NCBI GenBank assembly: GCA_023251485.1
Contig: JAHEYR010000006.1
Span: forward strand, 1 to 43,221
Reading direction: 5' to 3'
From: Bacteroidales bacterium
GTDB taxonomy: Bacteria; Bacteroidota; Bacteroidia; Bacteroidales; Cfx3-03
DNA: 43,221 nucleotides
The position numbers were made by a program, and so were the translations under genes. Position 1 is the first letter of the stretch, and every line of letters begins with the position of its first letter. The notes beneath the pieces are model-generated. The model was not told where the DNA came from. It was given only the letters and a program-made list of their open reading frames with translations, and did no database searches. Shown here piece by piece: positions 1-7,516 of this stretch.

Positions 1-53
1 CAGGAGATATTGAAGATCTTGAGATACTAGCTACGTATTTTGAAACGGTATCA

Positions 54-137
54 TTTTTTGTAGAGACGCACGGCAGTGCGTCTCATCTATTTGCATAAAA
101 ACACAGAAGACGCACGGCCGTGCGTCTCTACAAAATT
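54..137. repeat. Nested palindromic repeat (two inverted GC-rich hairpins)
   Basis: Two palindromes built on GACGCACGGC(A/C)GTGCGTC lie at about 61-84 and 108-132, in opposite orientation to each other. Each can fold alone, or the pair can fold into one long hairpin flanked by TTTTGTAGAG and CTCTACAAAA. The pair sits just downstream of the minus-strand hydrogenase-like operon, so it could end that transcript. It is also much more GC-rich than its surroundings and resembles dispersed intergenic palindromes. A plus-strand reading frame open from base 3 to a stop at 96-98 runs through the first hairpin and could be the tail of an upstream gene; this cannot be decided here. Confidence 0.75.
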
Positions 138-200
138 TACGATACTTGCAAAGGAGTGTAGATTACAAATCTGCACCAACCATCTATATCACTAAAAATA

Positions 201-959
201 TCAGCTGCTTTTCCTTTTTCTGATCAACTCCAACACCCCATTGATAAAGGCAAGTGGATGAACAGGATTGCCTGAGACATATAAATCAACGTTATACTTA
301 TCCAGAAAGCTTCTGTTCAGTGCAGGGCTACCGGCAAATATTCCTCCGCTGATCGCATCAACACCTGCCAGAATAATTATTTTAGGATCGGGCGTAGCGT
401 CATAGCAAATCTGTAATGCTTCAGCCATATTCTCCGAAATAGGTCCGGTGATGACAATCCCATCAGCATGACGGGGTGAGGCAACAAACTCTATCCCAAA
501 ACGCCCCATGTCGAAGTTCACATTACTACAGGCATTCAACTCCAACTCGCAGCTATTATCGCCACCTGCAGATACCTGTCGTAACTTTAGTGAGCGACTG
601 AATAATTGAGAAATCTCTTTTCGGATTACATCAGGATTGAGCTCAATAGTTCCGGTGTCGCCCTCTTTGATAATCAGCCCTTCACGTTGGTTTGATGAAA
701 GCTTGTAGTCCTTCGTAAAACTAATTTTATCGGGAAAAGCAAAGGAACACTCTCCACAGAAGTTGCATTTCCCCAAATCAATGGCAACGGGCGAGCTGGT
801 AATGGCTTGTAGCGGACAAATCTCAATCAGCTTTTCTTCATTAACTTTTGCCGTTGTAATAATAGGCCTTCCCCTGAATATGCCGGGAACATTGACGTTG
901 GTTACATCGGGTATGTATTGTTTTCCCTGGTGGAAAAGTATCTTCAAGTTTTTAAACAT
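201..959 (-). CDS. HyfI/NuoB-like small subunit with N-terminal ferredoxin domain, Ehr-type complex
   Basis: This 252-residue protein is the last gene of the seven-gene operon and corresponds to HyfH plus HyfI of hydrogenase-4. Residues 40-80 are a reduced ferredoxin: C48 with C65, C68 and C71 can still hold one 4Fe-4S cluster, but F75 replaces the last cysteine of the second motif and the first three cysteines of the first motif are absent. Residues 130-245 are NuoB/HycG-like (RFGIEFVASPRHADGIVITG matches the family). In that part the proximal-cluster ligands are mostly gone: D134, D201 and N231 stand where CxxC, GAC and PGCPP cysteines should be, and only C137 remains. The protein should sit on the cytoplasmic face, bound to the large subunit encoded just upstream. 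The fold assignment is firm; a normal electron-transfer role is doubtful. Confidence 0.85.
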   Translation of the reverse strand: MFKNLKILFHQGKQYIPDVTNVNVPGIFRGRPIITTAKVNEEKLIEICPLQAITSSPVAIDLGKCNFCGECSFAFPDKISFTKDYKLSSNQREGLIIKEGDTGTIELNPDVIRKEISQLFSRSLKLRQVSAGGDNSCELELNACSNVNFDMGRFGIEFVASPRHADGIVITGPISENMAEALQICYDATPDPKIIILAGVDAISGGIFAGSPALNRSFLDKYNVDLYVSGNPVHPLAFINGVLELIRKRKSS

Positions 960-976
960 AATTCAGTGATTTAGAA

Positions 977-2476
977 TTATAAATCATGACCGCAATAGGA
1001 GAAGTCGAAACTCTTGTTGGAGATTGGGAAGTCGGATATCTCGTTATTTCTAACGGCCAACCCAAGTGCCAGCCAGTTATGAAACGAAGGATCTTTCACT
1101 TTATAACACCTCAATGCACCCTGTTCGTCAGTAATGGCACAATGGCAAATCTCACCTCTCCAGCCTTCGACCAATGAAAGTGCAAAAGAATTGGCTGTTG
1201 GTGATGATAATGGTAAAGTAGAAGGACTATATGCAGGTATATTCTGTAATAATTTACGAATATTTGCAATAGACTGTAAAATCTCTTCTCTTCTGATTTG
1301 CGCTCTGGAATAGACGTCCCCATGATGCTTTATAATCGGTTCGTGCTGCATCTCACTATATAAATCGTGTGGGTGCGAAGACCTGATGTCTCTGTTTATT
1401 CCACTCATGCGGGCAGCCATCCCCACAGTACCTAGTTTCTTAGCATCATCCTGACTTATAACTCCCGTCTTTTCAAAACGCGAAAGGGCGCTGGGCAATC
1501 TGAACAGCTCTTTACACATCTCTATAAAATCGGGTTCATAAGCATCCAGTATCTTAAGAAGTATTTGAGCCAGTTCTTCTGTATAGACAAAGTTCGTTTT
1601 CCCAACTCTGATGAGGCTTTTAGCCAAACGGCAGCCGCACCACTGTTGGAAGTAGTTGATAATAGGCGTGCGTAAGCGACCAAATACCGAACTCCCTAGT
1701 TGATAGGCGATATCTGTACACATAGCACTCAGGTCGCCGGTATGAACTGCAACGCGCTCAAGTTCCAGTGCCAAGGTCCTCGAAAACTGAAGATGCCAGT
1801 CGGCTTCGAATCCACAGAGTGTTTCCCATAGATTTACAAATGCAGTGGTATGTCCAACAACAGTATCGCCGGCAATAGATTCGGCCAGTATTGTTCGCTG
1901 CAATAGATTATCCTTCTTCAAAAAAAGCGATTCAACACCGCGATGTTGATAGCCTAATTGTATTTCGAGATGTAAGATCTGTTCCCCATTACAGATAAAA
2001 CGAAAATGTCCGGGCTCGATAACTCCAGCATGAATAGGTCCAACCCCAACTTCATGCAGCTCCTCGCTGGCGATGGAGTAGAAAGGGTAGGTGGCAATAG
2101 TTTCGTCCTGATTTGCTCTATTTCTGGCATAACGGACCGGTTTTAGCCAGGGATGGTTGTTGTATTGAACGCCAAAATTCTCATGGATCTCGCGTTCGAA
2201 CTTCTCAAAAGCAAGGACATGTGATGTGAACGACGGATAATGTGTAGATGTATTTACAAGACTCGACGAAACATATATCGTATGCGTTTCATCGTTAGCA
2301 ATACAACAGATAAGTTTTATTTTTTCTTCGTATGGAAATCCAAAGTAGTTTACACAATGATTGTGTTCTTCACTCATTAGTGAAAGGACATTTAACTCCC
2401 AAAATAGTTCGTACTCCAGCTCCGGAATAGCCGATAGCTGAATACGTTCGTTATTTTTTACAGTTGTATAGTTCAT
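977..2476 (-). CDS. HyfG/NuoCD-like large subunit lacking NiFe ligands (Ehr-type)
   Basis: The protein has a NuoC-like part (about residues 1-110) followed by a NuoD/HycE-like part (about 140-499). I chose the ATG at 2476, one base after the hyfF stop. An ATG at 2506 would add 10 residues and overlap hyfF by 29 bases. In hydrogenases the first motif is E..CxxC...H; here E199 and H209 are kept, but A202 and T205 occupy the two cysteine positions. At the C-terminus the DPCxxC motif is replaced by D491-F-S-Y-C-G496, so both ligands are missing and C495 is one position out of register. No NiFe centre can form in the usual way. No C-terminal extension for maturation protease cleavage is seen, which fits a metal-free subunit. 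This matches the Ehr class, whose substrate is not established. Confidence 0.88.
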   Translation of the reverse strand: MNYTTVKNNERIQLSAIPELEYELFWELNVLSLMSEEHNHCVNYFGFPYEEKIKLICCIANDETHTIYVSSSLVNTSTHYPSFTSHVLAFEKFEREIHENFGVQYNNHPWLKPVRYARNRANQDETIATYPFYSIASEELHEVGVGPIHAGVIEPGHFRFICNGEQILHLEIQLGYQHRGVESLFLKKDNLLQRTILAESIAGDTVVGHTTAFVNLWETLCGFEADWHLQFSRTLALELERVAVHTGDLSAMCTDIAYQLGSSVFGRLRTPIINYFQQWCGCRLAKSLIRVGKTNFVYTEELAQILLKILDAYEPDFIEMCKELFRLPSALSRFEKTGVISQDDAKKLGTVGMAARMSGINRDIRSSHPHDLYSEMQHEPIIKHHGDVYSRAQIRREEILQSIANIRKLLQNIPAYSPSTLPLSSPTANSFALSLVEGWRGEICHCAITDEQGALRCYKVKDPSFHNWLALGLAVRNNEISDFPISNKSFDFSYCGHDL

Positions 2477-2477
2477 A

Positions 2478-3905
2478 TCACTGAGGTAAATTTTTAATAG
2501 CTTCATGAATAAGGGCTACAAACTCAGCCGGAGGATTTAACCCCAGGTAGATGGAGAGGCCTAAAAGTATAAACTGCGATAAAGACTGAACAGGATTGAT
2601 CTTCACCACATGTGAGTCGTCGAAATCTTCGACAGGTGTAAATAGTATTTTGAATATCGTTTTACCAAAGGCCCATATAATCATGGTGAGCAGCACCATG
2701 ACCAGTATCAGAATGACAAGTTGATGCGCTTTAAAAAGCGAACTAAAGATCATAAATTCACTGATAAATAGTCCGGATGGGGGCATCGCCGTGGCACAGA
2801 TAAAGCCGAATAACAACACCATTGCGCCGGTCTTATTATATTTGAAGTAGTTGCCCACATCATAAATGCTTTTGCTTTGATAGATTCTGTATATCTGGTT
2901 AAACTGAAAGAAGAGACTTGATTTTACGAAGGCATGCAAAACAATGTGCAAGATGGCAGCATAATAACCAATACCTCCTGCTGCCAGTCCCAGCATCACC
3001 AGTCCCATATGTTCAATACCCGAGTAGGCCAGCATACGTTTAATGTTTTTCACCTTCACCATATAGACCGTAGCCACAAAGACCGAAAGAAATGCTGCGA
3101 TCATGATGACCGTGTTAGCCCATTGGTGAATAGGGGTGTGGGCAATAACCACATAGATTCTGAAGATTCCCACGAATCCCATGTTCATTAAAACAGTGGC
3201 GAAAAGTGCACCTGCCGGAGCGGGAGCTTTGTCCTTCGCATCAATTCCGGCGGTATACATTGGTACCAGTCCCAACTTGGCAGTGAATCCGGTAAATATG
3301 AATAGAAACGATAGTCGAAGCCAGAACAAATTCAAAACAGGAGCTTTACTGAGTAGCGTATCGAATGTAAGGTCTGTCGATCCGGCCTGCCGCATGGCCA
3401 TGCTTAAAAAGAGAATCCCAATGAAAATAAAGGTAACGCTGATGGCACAGATAAAAACATATTTCCATGTTCCTTCGAGCGAACGTTCATTTCGGTGATG
3501 GTAGATGAGTGCCGATGCACTTAATGTGGTTATTTCTACAAAAATCCAGGTTACGGCAATGTGGTTTGAAAGATAAGCTGCTCCGATGGCAGTGATCAGC
3601 ATCACCATTGCTGCATAGTAAATCCCTCTGGATCTGGGCTTTTCATTATGGGTGGTGATATAAACATAACTGTGATAGAGAGCCGGAATAGCAACAACGC
3701 TTAAGGTCGCAAGCAAGAGAATCCCTAATGCATCAGGTCTGAAATACTGAAGCTCAATGATGTTCAGATGATTATATTCATAAACCGTAAAAACAATTTG
3801 TAATACCAGAAAAGCAATTAACAGCGCGTTATTGAGGATGGTATTTCGGTTAAGAAACAACATCCCACTGATTAAAAACGCTATGAATAAATATATTCCA
3901 ATCAT
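2478..3905 (-). CDS. hyfF: HyfF/NuoN-like proton-translocating membrane subunit
   Basis: A 475-residue polytopic protein of the antiporter-like family (HyfF, NuoN/NuoM relatives). The key ionisable residues of this family are visible: a glutamate in WIFVEITTLSA of the fifth-helix region, a lysine in FTAKLGLVPMYT of the broken-helix region, and a run of His and Lys residues in the later helices (HIVLHAFVKSSLFF). The segment GIDAKDKAPAPAGALF replaces the usual LPDAHGEAPSPVSALLS and is typical of the HyfF branch. The gene lies between hyfE (19 bases upstream) and the large-subunit gene (1 base downstream), so it is cotranscribed with them. It is expected to form one of the ion channels of the membrane arm. 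Confidence 0.87.
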   Translation of the reverse strand: MIGIYLFIAFLISGMLFLNRNTILNNALLIAFLVLQIVFTVYEYNHLNIIELQYFRPDALGILLLATLSVVAIPALYHSYVYITTHNEKPRSRGIYYAAMVMLITAIGAAYLSNHIAVTWIFVEITTLSASALIYHHRNERSLEGTWKYVFICAISVTFIFIGILFLSMAMRQAGSTDLTFDTLLSKAPVLNLFWLRLSFLFIFTGFTAKLGLVPMYTAGIDAKDKAPAPAGALFATVLMNMGFVGIFRIYVVIAHTPIHQWANTVIMIAAFLSVFVATVYMVKVKNIKRMLAYSGIEHMGLVMLGLAAGGIGYYAAILHIVLHAFVKSSLFFQFNQIYRIYQSKSIYDVGNYFKYNKTGAMVLLFGFICATAMPPSGLFISEFMIFSSLFKAHQLVILILVMVLLTMIIWAFGKTIFKILFTPVEDFDDSHVVKINPVQSLSQFILLGLSIYLGLNPPAEFVALIHEAIKNLPQ

Positions 3906-3924
3906 AATTCTTACGTGTAAATGA

Positions 3925-4554
3925 TTAATCTTTCAAATTTCTTAGTTGATCTACATCAACATTTTTCAACACATCACCAATCTTATTGATAAAGATGCCC
4001 AGAATCAGTACGCTGGCAAAGATGTCGAGCATGATACCAAGGTTCACCAATAACGGCATCTCGTTTCCTACAGCCAACGATAGAATAAATACACCATTTT
4101 CAATCACCAGATATCCCATGACGTGTGTAATCACTTTTTTGCGGGTACCGATGATAAATAACCCGGTAAAGAGGGTTGAAAGAGCTACGATAAACGAAAT
4201 TTTTTCGAGCTTTACATCCGTGATAGCGTTAGAAAGCAAAATGGTGATAACGATAATGACGGTGACAATGATCAATGATACAAAATTGGGAAGGAAGGGT
4301 TCTGTTTCGCGTGTTATCTTATTTCGTTTGATGATATAATTGATGAAAACCGGAACAGCTATGGCTTTAAAGATGATGGTTTCTAGTAATACCAATACAA
4401 GATTGAGCGTGGTTAATTCGTTCAATTCAATGAAGGCTACGCCAAAAAGAATAACGCCTTGAAACGACAGAATCTTGATGTAGGTAAGTAAACGATTTGC
4501 AATACTAAGATATAGTAAGGAAATCATGAACATGATTAATAAAACATTGATCAT
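3925..4554 (-). CDS. hyfE: HyfE-like membrane subunit (NuoK-related)
   Basis: A 209-residue, strongly hydrophobic protein whose gene order (between hyfC and hyfF) and length match HyfE of hydrogenase-4. HyfE contains a NuoK/MnhC-like unit with membrane-buried acidic residues; here LVLLETIIFKAIAVP and YLVIENGVFILSL carry the expected glutamates. It ends in a short polar tail (DVLKNVDVDQL...). It probably connects the antiporter-like subunits to the HyfC subunit in the membrane arm. The 27-base gap to hyfC and the 19-base gap to hyfF fit one transcript. Sequence conservation in this family is low, so the call leans on context as well as motifs. Confidence 0.8.
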   Translation of the reverse strand: MINVLLIMFMISLLYLSIANRLLTYIKILSFQGVILFGVAFIELNELTTLNLVLVLLETIIFKAIAVPVFINYIIKRNKITRETEPFLPNFVSLIIVTVIIVITILLSNAITDVKLEKISFIVALSTLFTGLFIIGTRKKVITHVMGYLVIENGVFILSLAVGNEMPLLVNLGIMLDIFASVLILGIFINKIGDVLKNVDVDQLRNLKD

Positions 4555-4581
4555 TTTAAGGTTTTATAAATGGTTTTACAA

Positions 4582-5487
4582 CTAAGTAAGTTTCTCTAAA
4601 ACAAGCAGTACCCCAAAGAAGATCAGCAATGCGACCGATGATAGGGTGAAAATGTATTGAGGATTATGGCTCATTCTGAATCTGGCCATAAACGATTCTA
4701 AAACGCCAACTACTATTGCAAACAATATCTGGATGGCAAAGAACAGTGGAATAGCAATGGCAAAAGATAGATCATCAATAAAGAAGTTTGCAATTAAGGC
4801 TCCATACATGGCAAACTTTAAATAAGAAGCCGATAAAATGAGCCCTAAATCAAAACCGCTATTATCCAGTATCATCACCTCATGTACCATCGTTAACTCC
4901 AAATGGGTTTTAGGGTCATCGATGGGCATCCGACTATTTTCTATCATCCCGATCATGATCAGTACAAAAGTAGCCAGTGCTGCCAGCATATATGAGATGT
5001 ACGAATCAAAATGTAAGGTGTTAAAGATGTCATAGAACGAAGTGTGTCCCGTTAACAAGGCAAACGAACCCATGAGAATAAAGAAGGCCGGTTCGGCAAA
5101 CATAGAGTATAAGGCCTCGCGACTGGCTCCCATTCCTTCAAAGCTGCTTCCTGTATCGAGCGCAGAGATGATGCTTAGAAATTTGCCCAAAGCAAGTACA
5201 TAAGCAAAGAATACGAAATCACCATTAAACGAAATGATGCCTTTGGTGGTTCCGAAAGGGATGACCAGAATAGCCATAATAACCGATGCAAAATAAATAC
5301 TCGGTGCTATCTGAAAGATAAAAGTAGTGGTTTCGCTATAGACAGCCCCTTTCTTGAATAACCTGATTACATCAGAGATAGGCTGAAAGATACCGGGCCC
5401 CTTTCGCCCGGAGGCCAGACTTTTGGTTCGAATAATGATACCAGTAAAAAACAGACTGGCTAATAGTATTAAGAGTAAGCTTAACAT
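4582..5487 (-). CDS. hyfC: HyfC/NuoH-like membrane subunit
   Basis: A 301-residue NuoH-family protein that would anchor the peripheral arm to the membrane arm. Hallmarks seen are RKGPGIFQPISDVIRLFKK near the N-terminus, the ASREALYSMFAEPAF stretch, and the acidic loop around IENSRMPIDDP followed by THLELTMVHEVM, all typical of HycD/HyfC. These conserved acidic loops are intact even though the catalytic subunits of this operon have lost their metal ligands, so the proton-pathway part appears to be under normal selection. The start is one base after the stop of the second hyfB-like gene (5489), which indicates translational coupling. Confidence 0.88.
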   Translation of the reverse strand: MLSLLLILLASLFFTGIIIRTKSLASGRKGPGIFQPISDVIRLFKKGAVYSETTTFIFQIAPSIYFASVIMAILVIPFGTTKGIISFNGDFVFFAYVLALGKFLSIISALDTGSSFEGMGASREALYSMFAEPAFFILMGSFALLTGHTSFYDIFNTLHFDSYISYMLAALATFVLIMIGMIENSRMPIDDPKTHLELTMVHEVMILDNSGFDLGLILSASYLKFAMYGALIANFFIDDLSFAIAIPLFFAIQILFAIVVGVLESFMARFRMSHNPQYIFTLSSVALLIFFGVLLVLEKLT

Positions 5488-5488
5488 C

Positions 5489-7516
5489 CTACAATTGATT
5501 TAGAAAATGAATCAACGCGATAATTCTGTCGTAAATTAATGGGGTAACCAGAATCAGGGTTACAAATGCTACCCCATATAAAATATAGATCTGTAAAATA
5601 CCATTTTGTAAAAATGAGAAACGGTTAAACAGATTTGTAAGGGCTTTTATTGGATAGTCGACAAACCATTTCTCTGCTTTGTCGTAAGGATGTGTTTCAT
5701 GCTCTCCTCCTGAAGGGAAGATCCCATGTAGATCCTTTTTCTTTTTATCGATGCTCAATAGGGGTTCTGCAAGTTTACGATAACTTCTGACGAAGGAACT
5801 TGCCGTGTATTGCATTTTATCGGTATTACCGGTATAGGCACAGCCCCATGTGGCACCAATGGTTTTGGCCTTTGAGTCAGTCACTTTTTTACGAATCAAA
5901 AATATGAAGGCTGCTAATCCGAATATTCCAAATGCGCAGATGCTAATCATATTTAATGTGTTGATCGAAAAGGTCTCGTTGGTTGGAACGAGTATCGTAA
6001 TCTTGTTAAGATAGAGGCCGACAGGTTGCGAAAGGAGGCTCATAAAGTATGCCGGAAATAGTCCAATCAGCAAGATAAGTAGCGTACTGGCGTACATGGG
6101 CAATATCGATCCCCAGGCTGCTTCACCCGGAGCCTTTTGAAACAGTACTCTCTGTGAGCCAAGAAACACAGTGCCATAAGCTTTTGTGAAACACAGCAGT
6201 GCCAATCCTCCGATGAGTGCCAGTCCGAAAATGCAAAAAATCAACGTCCAGAGAAGGCCAATGATAGCACCTTTTAAACCTACCAGCATACCACTGTAGA
6301 TCAGAAACTCAGAGATAAAACCATTGAAAGGCGGCAGCCCACAAATAGCTAAGGCTGAAATCAAGAATAGTAAGGCGGTATGGGGCATCCGTTTAGCTAA
6401 CCCACCCAGCTTCTCAATGTTCATAGTATGGGTGGACTGATAGATGTTTCCTGCAGCATAGAAAAGTACCGATTTAAATAACGAATGGTTTAAGGTGTGG
6501 AGTAAGGCTCCGGCAAAACCAAGTAGTGTTAACAGGTGGTTTCCGGTGCCCAGTCCGATACAGCCCAATCCAATGCCAATGCCAATGATACCAATGTTTT
6601 CAATGCTATGATAGGCCAATAACTTCTTTAGATTGTGTTGTAATATGGCCAACATAACGCCATAAATACCAGATATAATCGAGAAAAACAAAATCACATA
6701 ACCGATGGTGGTGTAGTCACTTCTGATGAGTAACAACATCCGTAAGATACCATAGATGCCAATCTTGATGATAACGCCCGACATAATCCCCGAAACATGG
6801 GCCGGAGCAGCCGGATGAGCATAAGGTAACCATGTGTGAAAAGGCACAAAGCCAGCCTTGATGGCAAAGCCCGCAAAGAAAGTGAGAAACAGTCCCAGAT
6901 TTGTAAGCAACGGATTCTGTATTGAATAGGCTGTGATAGCTGCAAAATCGAAAGAGTTCATTTTGATAGCTACACCAATAAACCCAAGCATCAGAAATAA
7001 GATGCAGATATGTGATTGTATCAAAAAGTTGATCCCGGCTTTTAGCGTCTCCTGTTTATTGTGTTCAAAAATAACTATGAAGAAGGATGATAACGCCATA
7101 ATCTCCCAGGCAATCAAGAAGGCTACACTGTTTTGAAGCGAGCAAATGGCTATCAATGAGGCATGGGCAATGATATAAGCAATCCAATGGAACGAGAGAT
7201 TGGCTGTTTGGTCTTTGTAAGCCTTCATGTAATGCGTACCATATACTGCTCCGGTTAAAAAGGTGAAGCTGATCAACAAAATAAACCATCCGGAGAGTGC
7301 ATCTATTCGAACAGGGATAGGACCGGTTACAATCGATCCTGCAAACACCTGGAGTGTATCGGTGCCATTGAGTGCTTTAAAGGCTGGAATTGCAGATACA
7401 ACTGTATTTATACAAACGATCATAATAGTTATCAACCCTTTCCACTTTGTATTGGCAAAAGGAATGAGCACGATAGCCACTATAACTGAGAATATAAATA
7501 TCGAAGTGCCGATCAT
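5489..7516 (-). CDS. hyfB: HyfB-like antiporter subunit, second copy
   Basis: A 675-residue NuoL/HyfB-like protein with the family's core ion-translocating residues: E138 in AWEIM, K220 in FAIKAGFVPFHTWL and K251 in GVIIKIGIYG. The C-terminal region carries the TWGCAYTG motif seen in HyfB-type subunits, followed by a last membrane helix. It is clearly a paralogue of the neighbouring gene at 7516-9516, with the same architecture and near-identical motif spacing. Its ATG overlaps the stop codon of that gene as TAATG, so the two are coupled. Two antiporter subunits of the HyfB type would lengthen the membrane arm and raise the number of ions moved per turnover, if the complex pumps. Confidence 0.87.
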   Translation of the reverse strand: MIGTSIFIFSVIVAIVLIPFANTKWKGLITIMIVCINTVVSAIPAFKALNGTDTLQVFAGSIVTGPIPVRIDALSGWFILLISFTFLTGAVYGTHYMKAYKDQTANLSFHWIAYIIAHASLIAICSLQNSVAFLIAWEIMALSSFFIVIFEHNKQETLKAGINFLIQSHICILFLMLGFIGVAIKMNSFDFAAITAYSIQNPLLTNLGLFLTFFAGFAIKAGFVPFHTWLPYAHPAAPAHVSGIMSGVIIKIGIYGILRMLLLIRSDYTTIGYVILFFSIISGIYGVMLAILQHNLKKLLAYHSIENIGIIGIGIGLGCIGLGTGNHLLTLLGFAGALLHTLNHSLFKSVLFYAAGNIYQSTHTMNIEKLGGLAKRMPHTALLFLISALAICGLPPFNGFISEFLIYSGMLVGLKGAIIGLLWTLIFCIFGLALIGGLALLCFTKAYGTVFLGSQRVLFQKAPGEAAWGSILPMYASTLLILLIGLFPAYFMSLLSQPVGLYLNKITILVPTNETFSINTLNMISICAFGIFGLAAFIFLIRKKVTDSKAKTIGATWGCAYTGNTDKMQYTASSFVRSYRKLAEPLLSIDKKKKDLHGIFPSGGEHETHPYDKAEKWFVDYPIKALTNLFNRFSFLQNGILQIYILYGVAFVTLILVTPLIYDRIIALIHFLNQL

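Noticed and set aside
3..98. Plus-strand open frame entering from the left edge (reads GDIEDLEILATYFET...)
   Set aside because: It could be the tail of an upstream gene, but another frame also ends nearby (stop at 28-30) and the last third is made of the palindromic repeat; too short to decide.
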